Of a DNA stretch of 64,000 bases, positions 45,157-53,244 are shown one piece after another. The first letter of the stretch is position 1; each line of letters begins with the position of its first letter. The translations under genes and the position numbers were made by a program. The notes under the pieces were generated by a model. That model saw only the letters and a list, made by a program, of their open reading frames with translations, ran no database searches and was not told where the DNA came from. Origin of the DNA: an uncultured Opitutaceae bacterium (GTDB taxonomy: Bacteria > Verrucomicrobiota > Verrucomicrobiia > Opitutales > Opitutaceae); contig CAITBM010000116.1 in the NCBI GenBank assembly GCA_903890485.1, positions 179,983 through 243,982 on the forward strand, written 5' to 3'.

Positions 45157-46197
45157 TCAGCCCTTGGGGGCCGAGGCTTTCTCGAGCGCCTCCACCCTCT
45201 TGAAGAGCTCGGGCAGGCGGTTCCTCAGGATGATGATTTTCTGCTCGAGCAGGAGAGGCAGGCTGGGCGATCCCCAGACGGAGGTCTTCGGCGGGATATC
45301 GTCCTTAACCCCGGACCTGGCCGCGAGCATGGCCCCGGAACCCACCGTCAGGTGGCCTGCAAGACCGCATTGGCCGCCCACGACGACATAGTCGCCGAGC
45401 GTGCAGCTTCCCGCAATCCCGACCTGGGCGCAGATCATGCAGTGCCGGCCGATCACCACGTTGTGGCCGACCTGAACCAGATTATCGATTTTGGTCCCCT
45501 CGCCGACCGACGTCAGGCCGAACCGGGAGCGGTCGATCGTCGAGTTCGCCCCGATCTCGACGTCGTCCCCAATCTCGACCGTTCCAATCTGGGGAACCTT
45601 CTCGTGCCGGCCGGCGACCAGCTCGTAGCCGAAGCCGTCGGCGCCGATGATGACGCCGGGATGCAGCCGCACGCGCCTTCCAAGCGTGCATTCGGCCTGG
45701 ACCACGACCCCGTGCATGAGCCAGGAGTTGTCCCCGACCTGCGCGCCGTGGCCGACGAACACCCCCGACTGCAGGTGGACGCCCTCTCCGATCCGGGCGT
45801 CGTGCTCAACCACGCAAAGTGGCCCAATGGTTGCCGTGGGCGCGACCTTCGCCCCCGGCGAGACGCAGGCCGTCGGATGGATGCCCGGCAGCGGCTTTGG
45901 CCAGAGTTCGCCCTCCAGCCGGGAACAGAGCCGTGCAAGCGCCACGGAGGGATTCTCCACGAAGACGTAGAGCTGGCCCGAGGCCGGCGTCCCCGTGTAG
46001 TCGTTGGGCAGGAGCACCACGGTGGCCCGGGTCGAGGGAACCGAGGTCTTGTACTTGAGGTTCCCCAAAAAGGAGATGTCGCCGGGCTCGGCCGCGCCGA
46101 GCGTCGCGATCCCCCGGATCGGCTCCGAGGCACTGCCCAGGGTCCGGGTCGGCTGCACTATCGAGGCAATCTCAGCCTGCGTGAACGTGACCTTCAT
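45157..46197 (-). CDS. lpxD: UDP-3-O-(3-hydroxyacyl)glucosamine N-acyltransferase
   Basis: 346-aa left-handed beta-helix acyltransferase for the third step of lipid A synthesis. It has the N-terminal uridine-binding domain (LGAAEPGDISFLGNLKYK), then hexapeptide repeats, with the catalytic His region in IDNLVQVGHNVVIGRHCMIC and the C-terminal helical extension. It follows ompH and bamA in the typical bamA-ompH-lpxD order, separated from ompH by a hairpin. Confidence 0.95.
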   Translation of the reverse strand: MKVTFTQAEIASIVQPTRTLGSASEPIRGIATLGAAEPGDISFLGNLKYKTSVPSTRATVVLLPNDYTGTPASGQLYVFVENPSVALARLCSRLEGELWPKPLPGIHPTACVSPGAKVAPTATIGPLCVVEHDARIGEGVHLQSGVFVGHGAQVGDNSWLMHGVVVQAECTLGRRVRLHPGVIIGADGFGYELVAGRHEKVPQIGTVEIGDDVEIGANSTIDRSRFGLTSVGEGTKIDNLVQVGHNVVIGRHCMICAQVGIAGSCTLGDYVVVGGQCGLAGHLTVGSGAMLAARSGVKDDIPPKTSVWGSPSLPLLLEQKIIILRNRLPELFKRVEALEKASAPKG

Positions 46198-46212
46198 GGG
46201 GCACTACACAAA

Positions 46213-46243
46213 GAACCCCGCTTGCGGGACGCAAGCGGGGTTC
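46213..46243 (-). terminator. Intercistronic hairpin between ompH and lpxD
   Basis: 13-bp perfect stem (46213-46225 with 46231-46243, loop 46226-46230). On the minus strand it is followed by TTTGTGT, a weak T-run. It may end or attenuate the bamA-ompH transcript before lpxD, or protect the ompH message. Confidence 0.7.
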
Positions 46244-46274
46244 GATCCAAAAGCGGAGCCTTTGGGGAGGCTGA

Positions 46275-46940
46275 TTACTTGATCCCGGGGACCGTGATCT
46301 TCGGCGAGTCGCCTGCGGCCGGGGCCGGAGCGGTCGTCGAGGCGGCCGGGGTCGCAGAGGCGGCCGGCTTGTCCTTGTTGAGCTCGGTGGCGACCTCCTC
46401 GGTGATGTCGAGGGACGGGTCAGAGTACAGGACGTTCGAAACGCCGACCAGGGTCGGGCCGCTCTTGTCGAGCAGGAACGTGGCGCCCTTCTTCTTGGCA
46501 ATGTCGACGGCAGACTTGGTGATCTCCTCGATCATCAGGGTCTTGAACGTCTGGAAGCGCTGCTGGAGGGTGTTGCGGGTGTTCTGGATGAAGGAGTTCT
46601 GCTCGCCCTTCTTCTGCTGGATCTCCTCGTACTTCTTCTGGGCGTCAGCCTGGGCCTTGGCCTTGGCCTCGGCCGTGGCCGTGGGGTTCTTGGACTGCTC
46701 GTCGAGCTCCTTGAACTGTTCAACGAGGGCGTTGCCATCCTTGGTGATCTGCGCGAGCTGATCCTGGGCCTTCGTCTCGTCGGCCTGGAGCTTAGCCTGC
46801 TGCTCTAGCGTCTTCCAGTGCGTGTCGAAAAGCTTGGCCAGATCCACCACGAGGATTTTGGGGGCGGTTTGGGCATGTGCTGTCAGCGCCGAGAACGCGA
46901 TCGCGGCGACTGCAACTAGTGACTGTATGGATTTCTTCAT
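46275..46940 (-). CDS. OmpH/Skp-family periplasmic chaperone
   Basis: 221-aa exported protein. The signal peptide (MKKSIQSLVAVAAIAFSALT, cleaved after AHA) precedes ILVVDLAKLFDTHWKTLEQQ, the Skp-type start, then long coiled-coil tentacles rich in Lys, Gln and Ala (AEAKAKAQADAQKKYEEIQQ). Skp keeps outer-membrane proteins soluble on the way to BamA. A low-complexity Ala/Pro tail of about 35 residues is extra compared with E. coli Skp. It follows bamA after 41 bases. Confidence 0.92.
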   Translation of the reverse strand: MKKSIQSLVAVAAIAFSALTAHAQTAPKILVVDLAKLFDTHWKTLEQQAKLQADETKAQDQLAQITKDGNALVEQFKELDEQSKNPTATAEAKAKAQADAQKKYEEIQQKKGEQNSFIQNTRNTLQQRFQTFKTLMIEEITKSAVDIAKKKGATFLLDKSGPTLVGVSNVLYSDPSLDITEEVATELNKDKPAASATPAASTTAPAPAAGDSPKITVPGIK

Positions 46941-46981
46941 GGGATGTTATCGCAGGGTGTAAGGGAAAAATCGAATCGGAT

Positions 46982-49345
46982 TTAGAAGCGGGTGCCAAAC
47001 GAAAAATTGAACTGACCGCCGTGTTTGTTGAGCTTGGTGCCCTTGATCGGGATGCCGTAGTCAAGGCTGAGCGGGGAGCCGGCGACCATCAGCCTGAGCC
47101 CGAACCCGAAGTCGTCGTTGTAGCCGCTCGGGTTGAAGTCGTAGGCCGAGGAATTCACGAAGCCGACGTCGTAAAACGTTGCGAACCTGATGGGATCCAC
47201 GATCTCCACCGAGTACTCGACGTTGAACATCCCGTAGGTTTTGCCGCCTATCGGCTCGCCAAACGGGTCGCGCGGACTCACCTCGTGGTATTCGAAGCCG
47301 CGAAGGTCGTAGGGGCCGCCGAGATAGAACGCGTCGTAGTACGGCAGGATCTTCGTCTTGCCGTAGTTGTTGATGACGCCCGCCCGGGCAACGAGTTCCA
47401 GGACCTGGGTCTGCGTGTCGAACACCTTGAAGTTCTGGGAACCGTGGAAATCGAGGCTATAGTAGTTGTCGGTGCCGCCCAAGGGGCCGCCGGCCACCGT
47501 GGTCGTCAGGTCGATGCGGTTGCCCGAAGTCGGGCTAACGAGCTTGTCGCGGGTGTCCCGGATGAGCTCGAACGAGACGTCGGAAATCCTGTGGAGGCCC
47601 GCGAACTGCGTGATGATGGAGGACGCCGACGGGTTCACGTTGTAGATTTTGACCGTTTCGTACTGGTAGGTGAGCGTCCCGTTGAACAGGCCGAACAGGT
47701 GCTTTCGAAGGTTCACGTTGCCGCCCTCGGTGAGCTGCTGGTAGTAGGTGCTCACGTAGGTCGACTGCTCCCGGAAGAGGCTGAATCCAAACGCCAGCTG
47801 CTTCTCAAAGAGGTAGGGCTCCTCAAAGCTGATCACCGCCTCGTTCGAGAGCTGGCCCAGGGAGACCTTGATGCTGAACTTCTCGCCGTCGCCCTGGAAG
47901 AGCGACCTGCGGTTGAAGAGATCGAAGTTGGTCTGCTGGATCTGCGCAAAGACCGTGGCGCGCTCCAGCGAGCTATACCCAGCGCCGAAGGTGAAGGTGC
48001 CCGTCCTGCCCTCCTTGACCGAGATGCGCATGTCGCGGCGGCCGGGGATGTTGGTGTCCTGGGGGGTGATGTCCACCTCGTCGAAGAAGCGGGTGTTTTC
48101 CAGGCGGTTCTTGCTGATCTTCATGCGGACCGTGTCAAAGGTGTCGCCAGGGCCCAGGATCAGCTCGCGGATGATCACCACGCTCTTGGTCTTCGTGTTG
48201 CCCTCGATGTGGAGGGACTCGACCGAGAACTTCTCGCTCTCGTCGATCTTGAACTCGAGGTCGATGTCATTGGTCTTCAGGTTCGGCCTGCGGGTGACGT
48301 GGACGCGGGAGTCCAGGTACCCGTCCTTGCCGTAGTAGTCCTCGATGCGCTCGACCGCCTTGTCGATCTTCGAGGGAGAGAAGATGGCCCCCGGCTTGGC
48401 GTACAGGCTCGCCACGCGCTTGAGCAGCACGGTTGAGTGAAGCTTGTTGCCGGTCACCGAGATCTCGCCGATGTGGTACTGTCGGCCCTCGTTCACCGAA
48501 ATCGTGATCACCAGGCCGCCCCCCTTCGGGTAGGCGAAGACCACCTTGTCCTCGGGGATGTCGACATCAAGGTATCCGTGCTCGCGGTAGTAGTCGCGCA
48601 GCTTGTCCAGGTCGTCTTGGAATTGGTCGTCCTTGAACCGGCCTGTGTCCATGAGCCACGAGAAGATCCACCACTTCTTGGTTTCCATGACCTTCCGGAG
48701 CGCCTTGGTCTTCACGTGCGCGTTTCCGGTGAAATTGATCGCCGAAATCTTCACTTTCTTTCCCTCGCGGATCTTGAAGGTGATCGTGCCCAGGCCCGTG
48801 CCCCGGTCGCGGGAGATCGCATAGCTCACCGTGGCCTGGTTGAAGCCCTGCTTCTGGTAGTACTCCTTGAGTTTCTCCGAGTCCTCCTTCACCTGGCGCT
48901 CATCGAGCGCCGTGTTCGGCGTGGTCTTGACCTCCTTCTCAAGACGGCGGGTCTTCAACTCCTTGTTGCCCTCGTACTTGATCGAAAGGACGCGGTATTT
49001 CGGGGTCACCTCGATCACGAGGTTAAACGACCGCGCGTCCACCGCCTCGCGCTTGATCTCGATGAATTCGAAGAGGCCGGTCTTGTAGAGCGCCCGGATG
49101 TCGCGGTCGAGCATGGTCTCGTCCAAATCCCCACCTTCGCGCACCTGGATGTTGGCCCTGACGACCTGCTCGTTCACGTTGGCCGTGCCCACGAACTTAA
49201 CGGTGACCGCCCCCACCTTGTAGGAAGGTGCCGGGGCCGCGCCTTCGTTGGCCTGTCCCGGTGCCTCCTGCGCGGTCACGCGGGCGATGCCGGCAGCCGC
49301 GACGATCACAAAGGCAAAGGCAATGCGTAGGACCCTGTGAATCAC
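46982..49345 (-). CDS. bamA: Outer membrane assembly factor BamA
   Basis: About 787 aa from GTG 49345 (a TTG at 49369 inside dnaB would add eight residues). A signal peptide (RVLRIAFAFVIVAAAGIARV) precedes five POTRA domains, each with the beta-alpha-alpha-beta-beta pattern (e.g. LSIKYEGNKELKTRRLEKEV, FSVESLHIEGNTKTKSVVII). The 16-strand barrel carries ISFEEPYLFEKQLAFGFSLF and the C-terminal substrate-lid motif PYDLRGFE region, ending FNFSFGTRF with the terminal Phe signal. It inserts outer-membrane proteins. It follows dnaB immediately. Confidence 0.95.
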   Translation of the reverse strand: MIHRVLRIAFAFVIVAAAGIARVTAQEAPGQANEGAAPAPSYKVGAVTVKFVGTANVNEQVVRANIQVREGGDLDETMLDRDIRALYKTGLFEFIEIKREAVDARSFNLVIEVTPKYRVLSIKYEGNKELKTRRLEKEVKTTPNTALDERQVKEDSEKLKEYYQKQGFNQATVSYAISRDRGTGLGTITFKIREGKKVKISAINFTGNAHVKTKALRKVMETKKWWIFSWLMDTGRFKDDQFQDDLDKLRDYYREHGYLDVDIPEDKVVFAYPKGGGLVITISVNEGRQYHIGEISVTGNKLHSTVLLKRVASLYAKPGAIFSPSKIDKAVERIEDYYGKDGYLDSRVHVTRRPNLKTNDIDLEFKIDESEKFSVESLHIEGNTKTKSVVIIRELILGPGDTFDTVRMKISKNRLENTRFFDEVDITPQDTNIPGRRDMRISVKEGRTGTFTFGAGYSSLERATVFAQIQQTNFDLFNRRSLFQGDGEKFSIKVSLGQLSNEAVISFEEPYLFEKQLAFGFSLFREQSTYVSTYYQQLTEGGNVNLRKHLFGLFNGTLTYQYETVKIYNVNPSASSIITQFAGLHRISDVSFELIRDTRDKLVSPTSGNRIDLTTTVAGGPLGGTDNYYSLDFHGSQNFKVFDTQTQVLELVARAGVINNYGKTKILPYYDAFYLGGPYDLRGFEYHEVSPRDPFGEPIGGKTYGMFNVEYSVEIVDPIRFATFYDVGFVNSSAYDFNPSGYNDDFGFGLRLMVAGSPLSLDYGIPIKGTKLNKHGGQFNFSFGTRF

Positions 49346-49350
49346 AGGGT
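49332..49350. repeat. Perfect 9-bp palindrome at the dnaB/bamA junction
   Basis: ACCCTGTGA, one base, then TCACAGGGT. It touches the last base of the dnaB stop codon and covers the proposed GTG start of bamA. It may be a protein-binding site or an RNA hairpin near the bamA start; chance cannot be excluded. Confidence 0.5.
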
Positions 49351-50732
49351 TACTGGGTATAGTTTTCAAATCGAGTGATATCGCGGAGGAAAGTCAGCCG
49401 CAGTTCTCCTACTGGCCCGTTTCGTTGCTTGGCAACGATTAACTCTGCTGAGTCGGCGGCCACTTGGAATTTTTCGTCTGCGTCTTTGGGTCGGGCAAGC
49501 ATGAGCACCACGTCGGCGTCCTGTTCAATCGATCCGGATTCCCGCAGGTCTGCGAGCTTTGGCGCGCGGTTTTCCTTCTCGGATGAACGGTTCAGCTGAC
49601 TTAATACAATGACGGGGACATCAAGTTCCTTCGCAAGAGACTTTAATCCGCGAGAAGCCTCGGCAACCTGCTGCTCCCGGGGAACCCGGGGGTCGATCGG
49701 GCTCATGAGCTGGAGGTAATCGACGACGATCAGGCCCAGCTTTTGCCGCGAATGAACCCTGCGGGCCTTGGCCCGTAACTGCATGATGGAAAGATTACTT
49801 GAGTCATCTATGAACAGCGGGCTCTTTGAGAATTCATCGGCGACCTCAAGCAGCCGCTGCTGCTCTTCGCCATTCTTTGGCAAGTGGCCTTCGCGCAGAA
49901 GGGTCATTTTCACCCTCGCGCGGGAGCACAGCATTCGAAGGGCAAGCTGCGCGGCGCTCATTTCCAGGGAGAAGAAGAGCGTCGACGTCGGGGCCCCATG
50001 CTTCGGCAGGATCGCGGCCTCGGCGATGTTGAGGGCCAGGGAGGTCTTTCCCATCGAGGGGCGTGCCGCCAGGACGATCATTTCCTGCCTCTGGAAACCA
50101 AAGGTGAGGCTGTCCAGGTCCCTGAAGCCCGAGGCGACACCCGTCAGCTCGCCCTTCTTCATCATCATCTTGTGGATGACGTTCATGGCCTCCTTGGTGG
50201 GGACGCTCATGGGCTTGGCCCCCTCGCTCACCCGGCTCTGGGTCACGGCGAAGAGCTTGGCCTCGACCTGGTCGACGAACTCATCGATCCCGCCGGTGAA
50301 GTTGAAGCACTCCTCGACGGCACCTGTGGCCGAGCGGATGATCTCTCGCAGCAGGTGCTGCTCGCGGACCCGGTCAATGAAGTACCCGGCCTGGGCCGTG
50401 GTCGGGATGCTCCCGCTGACCCGGGTGAGGAAGGCGTACCCCCCCACCGCCTCGAGCTGCTTTGAGGTCTTCAGCTCCTCGCCAAGGACAGCGACATCGA
50501 TCGGGACCTGCCGACCGTAGAGCTCCTGCAGCTTCTGAAAGACGATGCCGTGGGCGGGGACGTAAAAGGACTCCGGGGAGATGCGCGCCTCCAGGCACCG
50601 GGCGACAACGTCGGACCCGTCGATCAGGCAGCAGGAAAGCAGGTACTCCTCGGCCTCGACACTGTGCGGCAGCCCGCGTCCCGCCGCTGGTGCGCCGGAG
50701 CGTTGCGGACTGCTGCTCTTCTCGTCGGCCAT
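49350..50732 (-). CDS. dnaB: Replicative DNA helicase DnaB
   Basis: 460-aa hexameric helicase that unwinds DNA at the fork. The N-terminal primase-binding domain (LPHSVEAEEYLLSCCLIDG) is followed by the RecA-type core with Walker A RPSMGKTSLALNIAEAAILP near residue 225, LIVVDYLQLMSP and a C-terminal SGSIEQDADVVLMLARPKD. No intein interrupts the core. Downstream of rplI as in many genomes (rpsF-ssb-rpsR-rplI-dnaB). Confidence 0.97.
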   Translation of the reverse strand: MADEKSSSPQRSGAPAAGRGLPHSVEAEEYLLSCCLIDGSDVVARCLEARISPESFYVPAHGIVFQKLQELYGRQVPIDVAVLGEELKTSKQLEAVGGYAFLTRVSGSIPTTAQAGYFIDRVREQHLLREIIRSATGAVEECFNFTGGIDEFVDQVEAKLFAVTQSRVSEGAKPMSVPTKEAMNVIHKMMMKKGELTGVASGFRDLDSLTFGFQRQEMIVLAARPSMGKTSLALNIAEAAILPKHGAPTSTLFFSLEMSAAQLALRMLCSRARVKMTLLREGHLPKNGEEQQRLLEVADEFSKSPLFIDDSSNLSIMQLRAKARRVHSRQKLGLIVVDYLQLMSPIDPRVPREQQVAEASRGLKSLAKELDVPVIVLSQLNRSSEKENRAPKLADLRESGSIEQDADVVLMLARPKDADEKFQVAADSAELIVAKQRNGPVGELRLTFLRDITRFENYTQ

Positions 50733-50802
50733 TCAGGGGGTAAGCCGGGGACCCCAAAGGTCGGGATGTACCCCGGCTAGCGTTGGCGGGAAGGCCGGGA
50801 GT

Positions 50803-51327
50803 CTACCTCCGTGCCTCGCCCTTCCTGTTCTTCTTCTCCTCGGCAGCCTTCTCCTCGGCGGAGGGCTCGATCGGATTCTCGGAAACGACGTCGAACGAGA
50901 GCTCAACGGAGACGTCCTCGTGGAGCTTCACCTTCACGGTGTGCTTGCCGAGGGTCTTGACCGGAGTGTGAAGGTGGATGCGCTTGCGGTCGATCGTGAA
51001 GCCGGCTGCCACGAGCTTGTCATGGATATCGGCCGAGGTGATCGCTCCGAACATCTTGCCGCCCTCGCCCGTGGTGACGGCAAAGGCGATGCCCGTCTTC
51101 TCGAGCTTGTGGGCGAGTTCCTGGGCGCCGTTGAGCTCAAGGGCCTCGCGCTCGCCGCGGCGCTTCTTGAGCGCCTCGACCTGCTTGCGATTCGCCTTGG
51201 TGACGGGCACCGCCACATTGCGTGGCAGGAGGTAATTACGGGCATAACCGGCGCGGACCTTGACTTGGTCGCCTTCGCCGCCGAGGCCCTCAACGGGCTT
51301 AACTAGGAGTACTTCGCTGTGGGCCAT
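50803..51327 (-). CDS. rplI: 50S ribosomal protein L9
   Basis: 174 aa. The N-domain (SEVLLVKPVEGLGGEGDQVK and RAGYARNYLLPRNVAVPVTK), the long central helix and the C-domain are recognisable. The C-terminus has an extra Glu/Lys-rich stretch of about 25 residues (PSAEEKAAEEKKNRKGEARR). It precedes dnaB by 70 bases. rpsR, usually just upstream, is not there. Confidence 0.95.
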   Translation of the reverse strand: MAHSEVLLVKPVEGLGGEGDQVKVRAGYARNYLLPRNVAVPVTKANRKQVEALKKRRGEREALELNGAQELAHKLEKTGIAFAVTTGEGGKMFGAITSADIHDKLVAAGFTIDRKRIHLHTPVKTLGKHTVKVKLHEDVSVELSFDVVSENPIEPSAEEKAAEEKKNRKGEARR

Positions 51328-51367
51328 GATGATTGGAAAGATGAAGGTATTCTTGTGCGGAAACCCA

Positions 51368-51398
51368 ACTAAATCCCGCAGCAGACAGGGGGTGTCAA
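51368..51398 (-). promoter_or_regulatory. Candidate sigma-70 promoter for rplI
   Basis: On the minus strand a perfect TTGACA (51393-51398) is followed after 19 bases by TTTAGT (51368-51373). Transcription would start about 33 bases before the rplI ATG. The spacing is longer than the preferred 17, so this is tentative. Confidence 0.4.
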
Positions 51399-51777
51399 CG
51401 CAGTATTTCCCCGGCCCCCCAGAAGACGGCTTCTAAAGCCTGATCCCCGGCTTCCTTTACCCCGTGAAATCGAGCAGCGCAGGTCGGGCCGAAGCTCGAT
51501 GGTCCATTTTGCTCAAAAACAACCCCAAACTGGTTTTTGCGGGGCCAAAGACCCCAAAAAACGGGCAAAATCACTGCTTTTTTGATGAAATCGAGGGTAA
51601 ATGGATCGGCCGGACGCTATGGGCTCTGGGAGCCCTGAAAACCCATCCTGCCCTCCCACCCCCCTGTCGTCCGCCCTTATACGGTTCACCGCAAAGGATA
51701 TTATGGAAAATCATCCCGTTCATTGAGAGCGAAAAGCTCATCACCCGCCGGAAGCGGACCCGGATTTGAAACACGGG

Positions 51778-51806
51778 AAAAAAAGAAGCGCCCTTTTCGG
51801 GGCGCT
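51778..51806 (-). terminator. Rho-independent terminator downstream of ssb
   Basis: A 7-bp stem (51787-51793 with 51800-51806, 6-base loop) is followed on the minus strand by TC and seven T residues (51778-51784). It closes the rplY-pth-rpsF-ssb transcript. Confidence 0.85.
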
Positions 51807-51838
51807 CCATTTGCTGGCCTGGGGATTCCAAGCCCGTT

Positions 51839-52312
51839 TTAAAACGGTACGTCCTCGTCGACGGTGTCTTTCGAGACCGCAGGCCCCTTTGCGGGGCTCC
51901 TTGATGCGGACGGGGCATCTGCCGGGACATCGGAGGCATCGCCCTGGCCCGCGCCGGGACCGCCGGGAGCGCCGTCGCCCCGGTTTCCAATGAACTGAAA
52001 ATTCTCGAGGACGACCTTCAGCTTGCTGCGCTTCTGGCCGCTGGTCTTGTCCTCCCACTGGTCGAATTTGAGCCGTCCCTCTACGAAGAGGGGGCGGCCC
52101 TTGGCACAGTACTTGGAGATGACTTCGCCCTGCTTTCCCCAGGCCTCGATGTCGACGAACGCCGTCTCCTCGCGGGTCTGGCCGCTCTCGTCCTTCCAGG
52201 AGCGGCTTATCGCCAGCCCGAACTGGCAGATGGCGGTCCCCTTCGGCGTGACCCGCATTTCGGGGTCCCGCGTCAGGTTACCCATCAGGTAGACCTTGTT
52301 GAAATTTGCCAT
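51839..52312 (-). CDS. ssb: Single-stranded DNA-binding protein
   Basis: 157 aa. The OB-fold covers residues 1 to about 112 (VYLMGNLTRDPEMRVTPKGT, ETAFVDIEAWGKQGEVISKY, RPLFVEGRLKFDQWEDK). A flexible Gly/Pro/Ala linker ends in the conserved acidic tip DEDVPF that recruits repair and replication proteins. It begins 5 bases after the rpsF stop. Confidence 0.96.
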   Translation of the reverse strand: MANFNKVYLMGNLTRDPEMRVTPKGTAICQFGLAISRSWKDESGQTREETAFVDIEAWGKQGEVISKYCAKGRPLFVEGRLKFDQWEDKTSGQKRSKLKVVLENFQFIGNRGDGAPGGPGAGQGDASDVPADAPSASRSPAKGPAVSKDTVDEDVPF

Positions 52313-52317
52313 GGGAG

Positions 52318-52617
52318 TTAGACCTCCTGGACAAACGTGCGGTAGACGCTGCCGTTAAGGCGGAGGCGCTCGCGCAGCTGGGCCGGGCCCTGCGGCGGCG
52401 CGCTGAATGCGATGTGGACGTACGCCGCTCCCGTGAGCTTCTTGTCGGTCACTCGGGCAAAGTCCTTCTTGCCGATGTTGTCGACTGCGGTGACGTCGCC
52501 CTGGATCGCGGCGATCTCCTTTTTGACGCCATCGACGATCTGGTCGACGGTTTCCTGCTTTCCGCGGTTATCAAGGATGAAGGTCGCGCGGTAGTTGCGT
52601 TTGGTCGGATTACTCAT
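52318..52617 (-). CDS. rpsF: 30S ribosomal protein S6
   Basis: 99 aa. YRATFILDNRGKQETVDQIV corresponds to the first strand and helix of S6, and KLTGAAYVHIAFSAPPQGPA and LRLNGSVYRTFVQ to the later strands. The start at 52617 is chosen because it overlaps the pth stop codon (ATGA) and gives the normal S6 length; a longer frame upstream is an artefact. It is followed by ssb. Confidence 0.9.
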   Translation of the reverse strand: MSNPTKRNYRATFILDNRGKQETVDQIVDGVKKEIAAIQGDVTAVDNIGKKDFARVTDKKLTGAAYVHIAFSAPPQGPAQLRERLRLNGSVYRTFVQEV

Positions 52618-53198
52618 GGGATGTCTCTTCGGTTGAGCTGGTTCATCGCTCGGTCGGCGCCGCTCGCGAGAAGCAGTTCCAGGCCTTTGACGTAGGTGTC
52701 TAACTTTTGTTGGATTAGGGTGAGTTGTTCTTGTGTGAAGCGTGCGAGTACGAAGTCCTTGAGGTCCATCTCTGGCGGGTTCCTGGGGCCGATCCCGAGC
52801 CTGAGCCTGGTGAAGCCGACGCCCAGGTGCTCCAGGAGGCTTGCGACACCGTTGTGGCCGGCGTCGCTCCCGGTAACCGACACCTTCACGAGCCCCAGGT
52901 CTATCGTCAGGTCGTCGTAGACCGCGGCAACGGCCTCGGGCTCGATCCTGCGGTAGCGGGCGAGGGCGGCCACGGCGCGGCCGCTCTCGTTCATGTAGGT
53001 CTGGGGTTTGACGAGCCAGAGTGTCCGGCCCTCCCCCAGGTCTCTCCGCGCAACCACCGAGTCGAACTCGGGGGCGTTTCTCCAGGAAAGGCCGTGCTTG
53101 GCCGCATAGGCGTCGACGACGACCCAACCCAGGTTGTGGCGCGAGAGCTCGTATTCGCGGCCCGGATTACCCAGGCCGGCGACGAGCAAGATGGACAT
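52614..53198 (-). CDS. pth: Peptidyl-tRNA hydrolase
   Basis: 194-aa enzyme that releases tRNA from stalled peptidyl-tRNA. It has the family opening LLVAGLGNPGREYELSRHNL containing the catalytic His, then KPQTYMNESGRAV and YDDLTIDLGLVKVSVTGSDA with GHNGVASL, and RLRLGIGPRN. Overlaps rpsF by 4 bases and follows rplY by 46 bases, the common rplY-pth pairing. Confidence 0.96.
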   Translation of the reverse strand: MSILLVAGLGNPGREYELSRHNLGWVVVDAYAAKHGLSWRNAPEFDSVVARRDLGEGRTLWLVKPQTYMNESGRAVAALARYRRIEPEAVAAVYDDLTIDLGLVKVSVTGSDAGHNGVASLLEHLGVGFTRLRLGIGPRNPPEMDLKDFVLARFTQEQLTLIQQKLDTYVKGLELLLASGADRAMNQLNRRDIP

Positions 53199-53244
53199 GA
53201 CTCAAAGAACGGCCGGCGACCAGAGGCCGCCGGCTTTGGGAAAA

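Larger units (their letters stand above)
51328..51838. other. Long gap between ssb and rplI
   Basis: About 510 bases. It contains the ssb terminator near the right end and a candidate rplI promoter near the left end. I see no rpsR and no convincing gene between them; a 101-codon plus-strand frame (51464-51769) has no recognisable features and no good ribosome site. Confidence 0.6.

Noticed and set aside
44983..48436. Long plus-strand open frames opposite lpxD, ompH and bamA
   Set aside because: Antisense shadows of clearly identified genes, caused by third-position GC bias.
49332..49350. CRP/FNR-type operator
   Set aside because: TGTGA and TCACA half-sites are separated by one base, not the six required.
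51464..51769. 101-codon plus-strand frame in the ssb-rplI gap
   Set aside because: No ribosome site, no recognisable motif; composition looks like noncoding sequence.
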